The translations under genes and the position numbers were made by a program. Below, in pieces: positions 43,168-52,393 of a stretch of DNA of 64,000 bases. Every line of letters starts with the position of its first letter. Within the stretch, counting starts at the first letter, position 1. The notes under the pieces are model-generated. The model was given only the letters and a program-made list of their open reading frames with translations, made no database searches and was not told the DNA's origin. The stretch comes from Dorea sp. 5-2 (GTDB lineage: Bacteria; Bacillota; Clostridia; Lachnospirales; Lachnospiraceae). The stretch lies in contig NZ_KE159721.1 of assembly GCF_000403455.2 (NCBI RefSeq), forward strand, positions 31,258 to 95,257. The letters are read 5' to 3'.

Positions 43168-44380
43168 GTGATGTATATTAATACCGGTTCATTGTTTGTT
43201 AATTTAAACGGTAAGCCGCCGGTACTTCATAACGGTTTCTTTAAGATGAGCGACAAAAAGATCCATTCATTTTATGGAGGCAATAAGGAGATTACAAAGG
43301 AGAATGCACTTTTGTATAGATACCGGATGGCAAATCCGATCAAAATCTTTGAAAAAGATCAGAAATATAAGCCGATCGAGGATAGTTCGGATGTGCCGCG
43401 CGAGTTCCTGGTTCAGTTAAATGAAGAAGGATACTCCTGGGATGAATTCCGGTTTCAGAGTGCATTTAGCAGTTGCTAAGGTCATGAATCAACGGGCAGA
43501 TGTTTTTGCAGAGAATGTGGGCGGTTTTTTGGAAAACAATGGATTTGTTGGTGAGAAAGAGAAAATATATGACATTATCACATCTGAATACAACAGTAAA
43601 ATTCAGCAATACAGTGAGTATATTCAGCAGAACAGTGATTATGCACACCTAAAAGGAACAGAGTATGAATGGTTGTCGAATGATATTGCATATATGGCTC
43701 AGGAGCTGAGGAAAGCCTGTGATACGATGCAGGCTCCGGATACATCAGGAGAAGGATACAGTTTGGAAGAGATCTCTCTGGCGAATCGTCTTGTGCAGGA
43801 TTTATCGTTTGACGGATTGTTTGACAGTCTTGGGAATGAAGAGAGCTTTGGACTGGATGCGGGAATGCTGTTATTAAAGACACAGTTGTTTGCAGAGAAT
43901 AGCATGGCGTCAAAGCCTTTCGCGGAGAAGATGACAAGCGCTGTAAATACCCGTATAGATGATGTCATTGATAAGATAAACGATCGGATATTGAGGTTAT
44001 ATGACGATCCTTATTATGATAAGGAGAGATCACCGGTATATGATAAGTCCGAAATTTATGATGTCAGCAGGATGATGCTGAAAATTTATAAAGAAAAGGG
44101 TAGTTATTCGGAAACCATTTTGGCAAGTATAGAATATGCCCTGAATAGGAGCAAGAGCAAGGAAGATAAAAATGGAATTATCGACAGATATAAGATGAAT
44201 TATTATTGGAAAAGATTTTATGATAATTCAGAATGTTTCCGGCAGTTTTATTATTCAGAAGGGGTTGACAAGAGGACGTCTTACCAGAAATTGGTAGATT
44301 CTTGGAACGCTTATGCTTATGATGTTTCGAAATTTAATGATTGCCGGATAAAAACGAACAGAGTGTCTGTATTGGTGTAA
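43168..44380 (+). pseudogene. Hypothetical about 404-residue protein, one-base frameshift
   Basis: Frame 1 from GTG or ATG near 43168 (MYINTGSLFVNLNGKPPVLH) stops at 43479; frame 2 continues to 44380. The shift lies at 43447-43475: removing one G from TTCCGG gives a continuous EEGYSWDEFRFRVHLAVAKV. The product would be a large, mostly helical, soluble protein (NQRADVFAENVGGFLENNGF, many Tyr/Asp/Glu). No family recognised. It is the second gene downstream of the LytTR operator. Confidence 0.6.
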
Positions 44381-44426
44381 CTAGTGTGTCGGTATATTTA
44401 GCAGAAATGAGAGGCGGGATCAGATT

Positions 44427-45424
44427 ATGAATATATTAGGTGTATCTTATAAGAGAGATGTGCAAAACGCAGAATGGAAATCAATTCAACCGTTACAATG
44501 TGAGAGGAAGCAAGGTTCACTGACAGGAACAAATCTGTCGGAAGGAAAAGGTTGGACGGTTGGGAAATTACACATGTGCAAAGTGAGAAGCCTACGTCAA
44601 TAAACCCAAAGGAACCCCTTAAGGTGGTACATATTAGACACGATCACTATTTAAGAAATGGAGAAGATTATTTCAGAGTGTTTGAACAATATGCAAAAGG
44701 GCAGATAAGCGAGGATGAATTTTCAGCATATTCCACTGTATTTGACAGGGTAGTCGGCGATACTCTGAAAACAAATGGGGTATGGGGAATAAGGAACCTT
44801 GTGGAAGAGATGAAAGAGAATATCTCGAAAGGAATTGCCAATACTCCGGATAATCTGAAAACAGAGCTTTCTACAGGCGGAATAAAACTTTCTTGGAAGG
44901 AATTGATGAATATGCAAAAGACAGGAGAGTATATAGACAAATTCCTATGTGAAACATCCCCCTGTGGTTATGATGGTTATGCCAAGATCGGGATTGCCCG
45001 GGCGTATGTGTACAAATCAGGGTTGGGACTATCAGAAGATCAAATAAAAGTTTTAAGAAATGCAGTGGAAGAAAAGATAGATAAGAAGTTGGAGAATACA
45101 AGGAGGGCACTGGAGGATGCAGCGGCAGATATACAGAACCCGATGTGGGAAGGCTATTATATCGGAGGAACAAAGACGATGCCGATTGCTTCCAATACAA
45201 AGTTGATTTCTGAGATTACAGAGGCATTCTCTAAGATCGATCCAAATGATAAAAGTTCTTATGATGCAGCAGTAGACCGGTTTCAGGAGTTAATGCGGCC
45301 ATGGGAGACGACTTTCGCGAGTTATGTGGCAAGGCAGGCGCCAGGCTATGCGAGTTCCTATGTGCAGGGGAAAGAGTATAATTCCCGAGCGGGTTATCAA
45401 GCAATTTGGAATGGAACATATTAG
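44427..45424 (+). pseudogene. Hypothetical about 331-residue protein, one-base frameshift
   Basis: Starts at 44427 with AGGCGGG upstream: MNILGVSYKRDVQNAEWKSI. The frame changes near 44541-44550 (GGAAGGAAAAGG) and continues LDGWEITHVQSEKPTSINPK to 45424. The C-terminal region (MRPWETTFASYVARQAPGYA) is well conserved in composition. It is soluble, with no signal peptide. No family recognised. It is the third gene of the putative LytTR-driven set. Confidence 0.6.
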
Positions 45425-45498
45425 GAAATAAGTGTTTTATGATCGACCGGATAGCAGTTTCCAACTTTTATGAGAAATATATTGGAGAGGTAGTATGA

Positions 45499-45825
45499 AT
45501 GAGCAGAGAAGGTTACTATAATATAGACATGGCAAAGACAGGAGCTTTGTTGAAAGATAAGGTCTTTGGGGCAGGATATTCCGTGAAGGAGATTCAGGAG
45601 TTCCTTCATCTGTCTTGTCCGCAGCCAGTCTACAGATGGTTTAAGGGGCAGATTCTTCCGTCTCTGGATCATTTATATGTATTAAGCCGGTTGCTAGGCG
45701 TGCATATGGAAGAGCTGATCGTGGCTAAGGGGAATAATAGAAGAGCGTTGTCCAAACAGGAGAGAAGGCTGCATTTGTATTGGCGAAAGCTGATCGTTGG
45801 TATGCCTGTGCCGGAGCGTATCTGA
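45499..45825 (+). CDS. Small HTH protein
   Basis: A 108-residue protein with an XRE-like HTH (YSVKEIQEFLHLSCPQPVYR, WFKGQILPSLDHLYVLSRLL) and a basic C-terminus. GGAGAGG lies 8 bases before the ATG. It follows the three helical genes in the same direction and is separated from the next unit by a terminator. A regulatory role within this cluster is likely but the target is unknown. Confidence 0.78.
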   Translation: MSREGYYNIDMAKTGALLKDKVFGAGYSVKEIQEFLHLSCPQPVYRWFKGQILPSLDHLYVLSRLLGVHMEELIVAKGNNRRALSKQERRLHLYWRKLIVGMPVPERI

Positions 45826-45938
45826 AAATTATTGTGTGTATGACATTGTCCCAGTTCGTATTCGATTGCGGAAATGAGTGCTCAGAGATAATCTGTTTTT
45901 GGACTATCCGTCCAATGAAAAATAACTGAAAATATAGT

Positions 45939-45983
45939 ATCCTCTTATCAGAACCGAAAAAGGTATTGATAAGAGGATTTTTT
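45939..45983 (+). terminator. Strong intrinsic terminator before the radical SAM unit
   Basis: ATCCTCTTATCA (45939-45950) and TGATAAGAGGAT (45967-45978) form a perfect 12-bp stem followed by T6. Only about 60 bases separate it from the next start, with no clear promoter between, so it may also act as an attenuator. Confidence 0.8.
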
Positions 45984-46044
45984 ATTCAAAATATGCCTGA
46001 GCAGCGGTTTGTGAAAACAAAAAGAAAGAGAAGGAGAGAGAAGA

Positions 46045-46419
46045 ATGAAATTAAGAACAGATTTTGTAACGAATTCCAGCAGCAGTAGTTTTATCTTAGC
46101 AAGAAAAGGAGAACTTACAGAAAAGCAAAAGCAGGCGATCACGAGATACGTAGAAGAGAAGATGCTCGGTAAAAAGCTGATGGCGCCGGATATTAGTAAA
46201 GAAGAGATGCAGGAAGTATTTGAAGACAATTATATTAATAAGGATGAGCAGGAAAGGATCAGAAAAGCTCTGAAAAAAGGGAAGACTATTTACAGCGGAC
46301 GTGTCAGCTTTGATCAGGGAGATTATGATCTGGGAAATATGTACATCCAATTATGGAGAATGCTAGAGGAAGCGGACGGAGAGAATTTTGAAGCTATTGA
46401 CGGTTCATTATCATATTAG
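46045..46419 (+). CDS. Small protein with N-terminal TNSSSSSF motif, possible radical SAM substrate
   Basis: A 124-residue acidic/basic helical protein starting MKLRTDFVTNSSSSSFILAR. I recall the R-x-D-F-V-T-N-S-S-S-S-S-F motif at the start of many small Firmicutes proteins of unknown role. It contains no Cys and ends AEADGENF-like (EEADGENFEAIDGSLSY). AAGGAGAGAGAAG precedes the ATG. The next gene, 14 bases downstream, is a radical SAM/SPASM enzyme, so it could be a modified precursor (RiPP-like) or a partner protein. The motif would then be a leader or recognition element; this is inference. Confidence 0.65.
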   Translation: MKLRTDFVTNSSSSSFILARKGELTEKQKQAITRYVEEKMLGKKLMAPDISKEEMQEVFEDNYINKDEQERIRKALKKGKTIYSGRVSFDQGDYDLGNMYIQLWRMLEEADGENFEAIDGSLSY

Positions 46420-46433
46420 AGGCGGGACGGCGT

Positions 46434-47525
46434 ATGAGGATTCGGAAAGAGAATGATTTTCTCTCTATGTTTGATGAAGAGACTGGAAGATATCTGCGTA
46501 CGGGTATCATCAGAGACGGGAAAGATACAGGAGAAGATCCTTTTATGAGTTCGTTTCCCGAGCTTCTGGATGTGGGGATCATGGGGCATTGCAAGCATGG
46601 AAAGAGTGGATTGTGTATGAAGGCGGGGATTGAGTGTTATCAGGATGGCCTGCATGCAGAGATGCCTAATATGAGGTTACAGGATTTTAAGGAGCTTGTC
46701 GGGCAATGCAGGGGAAAGACCTATCAGTTTGCATTGGGCGGCTGCGGAGATCCGGATCAGCATGAAGCATTTGAGGAAATATTGCGGCTGTGCAGGGACG
46801 CGGGTATTGTTCCGAACTTTACGACCTCCGGCTTTGGAATGACAGAGCATATTGCCAAATTGTGCAAGAAATATTGTGGAGCGGTTGCAGTCAGCTGGTA
46901 CAGGAGTGAGTATACGATTAACGCCATAGAATTGCTGAAAAAAGCCAAAGTCAAGACGAATATTCACTATGTTCTGAGCAAGAATACGGTTGCAGAGGCA
47001 TTGCAGAGGATAAAGGAACATAGCTTCCCAAAAGGGATCAATGCGATTGTTTTCCTGCTCCACAAGCCGGTTGGGTTGGGAAGTTATGCCAACATGATCA
47101 GGCAGGATAATGAGGAATTCCAGGATCTTATCAAGTATATTGCATCAGAGGTTTTTGGCTATAAGGTCGGGTTTGATTCTTGTACAGTACCTGCGTTGCT
47201 AAGGCATTCCGGGAAGATTGACCCGGACAGTCTGGATACATGCGAAGGAGCCAGGTGGTCTGCTTATATTACTCCCGATATGAAGATGCTTCCATGCAGC
47301 TTTGACAATCAGGAGCAGAAGTGGGCGGTGGATTTGAGAGCATATTCGGTGGAAGAGGCTTGGAACAGTGAGGTCTTTGATGATTTCAGAAATCAGTTCC
47401 GCAGGGCATGTCCAGGCTGTCCGGAAAGGCGGCGGTGCATGGGAGGATGTCCGATCAGGTCGGAGATCGTACTGTGTGGGAGAAGGGAAACCCCATCTCC
47501 CACTACAACATCGTATCATCCTTAA
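46434..47525 (+). CDS. Radical SAM/SPASM domain protein with unusual cluster spacing
   Basis: A 363-residue protein. The first Cys group is C53-x7-C61-x6-C68 (GHCKHGKSGLC, then MKAGIECYQDG), not the classical CX3CX2C. The SAM-binding GGCGDP segment and the barrel follow. The C-terminal SPASM region is clear: CEGARWSAYITPDMKMLPCS and CPGCPERRRCMGGCP, enough for auxiliary 4Fe-4S clusters. SPASM enzymes typically modify peptides or proteins; the small protein just upstream is the natural candidate substrate. The gene end overlaps the converging permease gene by 23 bases. Confidence 0.82.
   Translation: MRIRKENDFLSMFDEETGRYLRTGIIRDGKDTGEDPFMSSFPELLDVGIMGHCKHGKSGLCMKAGIECYQDGLHAEMPNMRLQDFKELVGQCRGKTYQFALGGCGDPDQHEAFEEILRLCRDAGIVPNFTTSGFGMTEHIAKLCKKYCGAVAVSWYRSEYTINAIELLKKAKVKTNIHYVLSKNTVAEALQRIKEHSFPKGINAIVFLLHKPVGLGSYANMIRQDNEEFQDLIKYIASEVFGYKVGFDSCTVPALLRHSGKIDPDSLDTCEGARWSAYITPDMKMLPCSFDNQEQKWAVDLRAYSVEEAWNSEVFDDFRNQFRRACPGCPERRRCMGGCPIRSEIVLCGRRETPSPTTTSYHP
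47476..47503. repeat. Inverted repeat at the convergent gene ends
   Basis: GTGGGAGA (47476-47483) and TCTCCCAC (47496-47503) pair perfectly with a 12-base loop, at the junction of the radical SAM gene and the permease gene. It has no T tract; a role in ending either transcript is uncertain. Confidence 0.45.
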
Positions 47526-49716
47526 GTACTTCGGCAAGGTTGATTTTCCGTACATTCCGCCAGGCAAATGCGTAAGCCAGTGTGATAGATCCCAGGATTG
47601 CCAGCATAAAGATAACGATCGGGATCAGCGGCGCCTCCGCCATGAATTCTCCTGTGTCCAGATAGCTCATTTTCAGCATATAACCCACTGTGATGACCGC
47701 GAACGGAAGGGTGATCAGGATCGGGCGTCCGGCAAGGACGGCAGCCTCGATACAGAACATTTTCCGGATATTGGCAGGTGTCAGCCCGATGGACATGTAC
47801 CTTGCGAATTCCCGTTTCCTCTGCCGGACGAATCCCAGAGTGTTGGAGAAGACGTCGCCGATCCCGATGATGGCAAGCAGAACACAGAAGCATCCGAAAG
47901 CAACCCGCATTCCCTGCAGCACTTTATTGTTTGTTTCATATGCCTGGATCCGGTTCTCGATTTCCAGTGTGTAAGATGTACCAAGCAGGCGGCAGATCTG
48001 ATCCTGTAACGCATCTAATTCCTCGCGCGGCAGATCTTCTCTGCCAAGGATACGAATGTAAAGTTCTGTTGTTGTGTCCCCGATCTGCCCTTTGATGTTT
48101 TTCCACAAAGATACCGGAATAAAATGTACAAGTTCATAGTAGTCTTTGGAGGCATATTCTTCTCTTAACACGGGAACCTCTTCTGTATAGGATAAAACCG
48201 GAATCTCAGTACTTATCGCATTATCTCTGTTCATTAAGAAGGCGCTTGCAGGAGCTGAAGCTTTTCTGCCGCCGTTCTGGGTTTGGATATAGGGCATAAA
48301 CACTGGATGCCTGAAATCCGGATTTGTCACATCGCGGATGAGATTTCTGACTATCGCCCCGTCGAGCCGCGGAGCAGTACCGATCTGCTGACAATAATCA
48401 AGGAAGCTGTTATCATCCATTATCATAATAGGGGCGTTTACCAGCCATCCGTCATCTGTCTTTGTCACGGATTCGCCGGAAGCATGGGAGAATCCGCCGA
48501 AGGATTTCATCTCCTCGCTCATTTCATCTGCTGTGATGAGCCTTTGGGCTGTTGCCTTCTGATATACGGCGACGCTTTGTACACCGGTAAGCTTCCGGAG
48601 TTCGTCGGCTTCCCAAAAGGCGTCCACATCCGTATCCTTGACCGTGACCATGATATCCCATGCATCCTGATACCGTTCAAAATAGGTTTCCCGTGTGCTG
48701 ATCGCCGAGGTTGTGACAAAGCATTGCATGATCGTAAATGCCAGGAGGGAAAAGACCAGGGACAGTGAGGCGGTCCGCAGGGACTTCTTCTGGGCTTTCA
48801 GTGCGTTTCCGGCAAGCTCGCCTTCTGCGCCGAATAAAGCGGCAAGGATGGGAGAACTTTTCTTATTTTTTAATTGAAGTTCTCCGGTATTGCGGATTGC
48901 TTCAAGAGGCGTCAGCCTGCTTAATTTCCGCGCAGGCAGCCATGCGGAGATCCATATGGTTATCACCGTTATGAGCAGCGTCAGGACGAGGATGATAGGA
49001 TGATAGCCGGGGATCGCTCTATGACGTCCGGGAATATCCGTTCCGAGCAGTATGTTTGACAGATACATCAGTCCCATGCTGCCTGCAATGCCAAGGATAT
49101 TTCCGATCAGTACCGGTATGGCACAAAGGGCGGCGGATTCTTGCAGGAGGCATGTACGTATCTGTTTTGGAGTAGCTCCGATACTGGAAAAAATACCAAA
49201 TTGACGGATTCTTGCGTTCATGGATACGGCAAAGGCATTGTGTATGATCACGATCAAGGACAAGGCGGCAAGTAATGTTATCAGGATAAACAGCGGGAAG
49301 AGCAGCCTTGGCGCCGGATCTTCCGGGACGCGGATCAGATACATTGCCAGGAGCTCATAGTTATAGGAAATCTGTTCAGGGGCGGCGCCGATCAGCCTGG
49401 CAATACGAGGGGTATCCGAAAGAATGACGCCCATATCGTCAAAGATGATATCCACTGTGTTTGCCGTACCGGTTACTTTTGTTACATGGGCAAAATTCTG
49501 TATGGCTTCTATGTCTTTGGGCTGCAGTTCTCCGGTGATCCGGCTGTGCCAGCTGCCGTCTTCAAGATGAATCCGTTCAACTTCGTATTTCCATGTATTA
49601 TAGAATAATCCGCACAACAAAGATAAAAGCAGGGCGGAAATAAATGCGGCAAGTCTGACGGATAACCCGGCGGAACGATTGTTTTTGATATAATCTGATG
49701 AATAATCTCTCCACAT
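47503..49716 (-). CDS. FtsX-type ABC transporter permease (module 1)
   Basis: A 737-residue membrane protein. An N-terminal membrane segment, a small extracellular domain, three segments with the FtsX motif (FGIFSSIGATPKQIRTCLLQ), one further segment, a large extracellular domain of about 230 residues, and a final set of membrane segments (FARYMSIGLTPANIRKMF). This is the layout of permeases that export or sense antimicrobial peptides. It is paired with the ATPase 5 bases upstream and with the HK/RR of module 1. Confidence 0.88.
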   Translation of the reverse strand: MWRDYSSDYIKNNRSAGLSVRLAAFISALLLSLLCGLFYNTWKYEVERIHLEDGSWHSRITGELQPKDIEAIQNFAHVTKVTGTANTVDIIFDDMGVILSDTPRIARLIGAAPEQISYNYELLAMYLIRVPEDPAPRLLFPLFILITLLAALSLIVIIHNAFAVSMNARIRQFGIFSSIGATPKQIRTCLLQESAALCAIPVLIGNILGIAGSMGLMYLSNILLGTDIPGRHRAIPGYHPIILVLTLLITVITIWISAWLPARKLSRLTPLEAIRNTGELQLKNKKSSPILAALFGAEGELAGNALKAQKKSLRTASLSLVFSLLAFTIMQCFVTTSAISTRETYFERYQDAWDIMVTVKDTDVDAFWEADELRKLTGVQSVAVYQKATAQRLITADEMSEEMKSFGGFSHASGESVTKTDDGWLVNAPIMIMDDNSFLDYCQQIGTAPRLDGAIVRNLIRDVTNPDFRHPVFMPYIQTQNGGRKASAPASAFLMNRDNAISTEIPVLSYTEEVPVLREEYASKDYYELVHFIPVSLWKNIKGQIGDTTTELYIRILGREDLPREELDALQDQICRLLGTSYTLEIENRIQAYETNNKVLQGMRVAFGCFCVLLAIIGIGDVFSNTLGFVRQRKREFARYMSIGLTPANIRKMFCIEAAVLAGRPILITLPFAVITVGYMLKMSYLDTGEFMAEAPLIPIVIFMLAILGSITLAYAFAWRNVRKINLAEVLKDDTML

Positions 49717-49721
49717 ATCCC

Positions 49722-50402
49722 TTACCTCCGGTATTCGTCGCTGATGATCTGCCCGTCTTCCAGTGTAATGATCCGATGGGCATCCAGCGCCGCCTTTTCG
49801 TCATGCGTGATCAGTATGATCGTCTGCTCCAGGCTGCGGTTGGAGATCTTCAGCATGTCCATGATCTCACGGGAGTTCTTCTGATCCAGATTTCCGGTAG
49901 GTTCATCGGCAAGGAGCAGCGCCGGACGGTAGATCAGAGAGCGCGCGATCGCAGCCCGCTGCTGCTGTCCTCCGGATAACTGGTTCGGCAGCGCTTCGAG
50001 CTTGTCGGAGATACCAAGAGAGCTTACGATCTGATCAAAATATTCTTGATCGGGCTTTTTCTTGTCAAGAGTGAGGGGCATGAGTATATTTTTCCGCACG
50101 GTGAGGGTAGGGATCAGGTTATAAAACTGATATACTAAGCCAACCTTCCTGCGGCGGAAGATCGCCGCCTGTGCCGGAGTTAATTTGGATAGATCGGTTC
50201 CGTCTATGGTGACGGTTCCTTCCGTTGGTCTGTCTACGCTTCCGAGAATATGCAGGAGGGTAGATTTGCCTGAACCGGAAGACCCGACGATTGCTGTAAA
50301 TTCCCCTTTCCTGACGGTAAGGTCGATCCCGTGGAGCGCTGTTACCTGACTATTGCCGGAACCATAGACCTTCCGGACTCCTTTGCATTTTAATATTTCC
50401 AT
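49722..50402 (-). CDS. ABC transporter ATP-binding protein (module 1)
   Basis: A 226-residue MacB/LolD-type ATPase: Walker A GSSGSGKST, signature LSGGQQQR, Walker B LLLADEPTGNLD, switch His in ITHDE. It partners the FtsX permease immediately downstream. GGAGAAACGCAG-type sequence precedes the ATG. Confidence 0.94.
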   Translation of the reverse strand: MEILKCKGVRKVYGSGNSQVTALHGIDLTVRKGEFTAIVGSSGSGKSTLLHILGSVDRPTEGTVTIDGTDLSKLTPAQAAIFRRRKVGLVYQFYNLIPTLTVRKNILMPLTLDKKKPDQEYFDQIVSSLGISDKLEALPNQLSGGQQQRAAIARSLIYRPALLLADEPTGNLDQKNSREIMDMLKISNRSLEQTIILITHDEKAALDAHRIITLEDGQIISDEYRR

Positions 50403-50447
50403 TCTGCGTTTCTCCTTTTCTTTTGGTTTTGGATGATTCTTTGTAGG

Positions 50448-51644
50448 TTAATGATAGAAGCGAATCTCAAAGAGAGCGCCGCTATTTGGTTTGTTCATCG
50501 CCCGTATCGTTCCGTTTTGGCGTTCAATGATTTCTTTTGCCAGGGCTAATCCGATCCCTGCGCCGCTCTCGCCAGCGCTTCGTCCGCGGTAGAAGCGTTC
50601 AAAAAGATGGGGGATATCCTCTTTGGCAAACCCGTCTCCCTCGTCCCAGATAAGTATTTCCGTATATAAGGGATTCTGAGCATAGGAACAGTGGATCGTT
50701 GTATCTGCGCCGCTATGTTCCATGCAGTTTTTCATCAGATTCATGACCGCCTCCATCGTCCAGTCCAGATCAATGGCTGCCATCATCTCTCCGAATTCCG
50801 GGATATCAATAGAAACAGCGGAATCAACAAGTAATTCCTGCAGATTATCTGCCGCAAGGACAAGCAGGGTGAAGACGTCAGTTTCTTCTCTTTGCAGAAG
50901 GAGTGTTCCCGCATCCATCCGGGATAGGACCAATAGCGATTCTTCCAAATGAGTGAGGCGTAAGAGCTGCTTTTCTATCTGAGCCATATGGTGCTCCGGG
51001 CTCTCGCTTCTTCGTTTCAGCATCTGCAGAGACAGGGAGGCGGCGGTCAATGGCGTCTTGATCTGATGCGCGATATTGGACAGGTTTTTAGCAAAATCAT
51101 TCTTTGCCTGCACTGCCGTATCCTTCGTATGGTATAGGGCGGTTACCGTCTTGTAGATCTCGTCTTCTAGCTTTGCAAAGTCATCTTCTCCGGGAGCGGA
51201 GAGAAGGGGCGCTTTACCGGTATGGACCTGAGCCAGATAATCTGCCAAAGCCCGGATCCGTGCGGCTTCCATCCGGTTGCGATACAGGAAGGCTAGGATA
51301 AAAAGAGAAGTTCCCGTTACAAAACCAATAACAGCCAACAGGCTTGTCCGGAGGCAGGACGGTTTCGAAAAATCTGCTTCCTGATATCCTAAGGAGGGTA
51401 AAAATGTATAGTCTGTTCTATCAGGGCATATTCCTGTATTGCCTGTATGATCTTTTAATACGGCAGAAATGATCTCTCTTGTTTCGGGAGCCTGTGCCGT
51501 TGTCTCACTGCATATGGCGTTTAATAGACGGAATTGTGTCCGGCTGTCATGGGAGGATACAAGCATAGCAGAGATGATAGAAGTGATCAGGCTGACAGAC
51601 AGTACGAAGCCCAGGGTGATCAGGCTGCTCTTTTGCTTGCTCAT
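50448..51644 (-). CDS. Sensor histidine kinase (module 1)
   Basis: A 398-residue kinase with two membrane segments flanking an extracellular loop of about 80 residues (with two Cys), an H-box NIAHQIKTPLTA, an N-box MNLMKNCMEHS and G-boxes (WDEGDGF, GAGIGLALAKEI). It overlaps its response regulator gene by 4 bases. It is probably the sensor for the adjacent ABC transporter's substrate. Confidence 0.92.
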   Translation of the reverse strand: MSKQKSSLITLGFVLSVSLITSIISAMLVSSHDSRTQFRLLNAICSETTAQAPETREIISAVLKDHTGNTGICPDRTDYTFLPSLGYQEADFSKPSCLRTSLLAVIGFVTGTSLFILAFLYRNRMEAARIRALADYLAQVHTGKAPLLSAPGEDDFAKLEDEIYKTVTALYHTKDTAVQAKNDFAKNLSNIAHQIKTPLTAASLSLQMLKRRSESPEHHMAQIEKQLLRLTHLEESLLVLSRMDAGTLLLQREETDVFTLLVLAADNLQELLVDSAVSIDIPEFGEMMAAIDLDWTMEAVMNLMKNCMEHSGADTTIHCSYAQNPLYTEILIWDEGDGFAKEDIPHLFERFYRGRSAGESGAGIGLALAKEIIERQNGTIRAMNKPNSGALFEIRFYH

Positions 51645-52318
51645 ATCGTATCCTCCAAGCGGTAACCCACGCTTCGAACTGTTTTAAGACAGGCAGGTTG
51701 ATGAAGCTTGTCCCGCAGCCGCTTCATGGTAACGGTCAGGGTGTTATTATTTACATAGTTTCCGTTCACATCCCAGACCTGAGCCAGAATATTCTCTCTG
51801 GTAACGGTCATCCCTTTATTCTGCATCAGGTATAGGAGCAGTTGGTATTCGGATGCGGTTAAAGAGATTTCTGCTTCTTCGCAAGAGAGGTAAACACACC
51901 TTCGATTCTGGTCGATCGTGATCCCGGCGCAGGAGAGTTCTTGCATAGCCGTATTGGAGGATCTGCGCAGTAATGCCTGGATCCGTGAATATAATACTTC
52001 CAGTTCAAAGGGTTTTACGACATAATCGTCAGCTCCGTCTTCGAATCCGGAGACAATGTCGCGGGAATCGCCCCGGACAGTAAGCATAATGATCGGAAGA
52101 TCCTTCCAGTTGCTTCGAAGCGACCGGCAAAGGTTGTCCCCGTGACCGTCCGGCATGCAGAAGTCAAGCAGGACGAGCGAAGGGACATGCCTCTTTAGAG
52201 CCAGTTTTGCCCGGGCAAGTGTTGTACATATCGTTACTGTAAAATCCCGTTGTTCCAGATATTCTTTTACCGTGCCTGCGATCGCAGGATCATCTTCGAT
52301 GTAATATAGATCGGTCAT
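51641..52318 (-). CDS. OmpR-family response regulator (module 1)
   Basis: 225 residues: receiver with Asp52 (LVLLDFCMPDG) and a Trans_reg_C DNA-binding domain (LTASEYQLLLYLMQNKGMTV, TVRSVGYRLE). It is the first gene of module 1, order RR-HK-ATPase-permease. A TATACT -10-like box lies in the 75-base gap upstream (52319-52393). Confidence 0.93.
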   Translation of the reverse strand: MTDLYYIEDDPAIAGTVKEYLEQRDFTVTICTTLARAKLALKRHVPSLVLLDFCMPDGHGDNLCRSLRSNWKDLPIIMLTVRGDSRDIVSGFEDGADDYVVKPFELEVLYSRIQALLRRSSNTAMQELSCAGITIDQNRRCVYLSCEEAEISLTASEYQLLLYLMQNKGMTVTRENILAQVWDVNGNYVNNNTLTVTMKRLRDKLHQPACLKTVRSVGYRLEDTI

Positions 52319-52393
52319 AATCTATTTCCGCCTTTTCTTTTTAGTATACCAAAGAAAAGTTACAAATTGGTGACAGATTCGGATCGACAGAGT

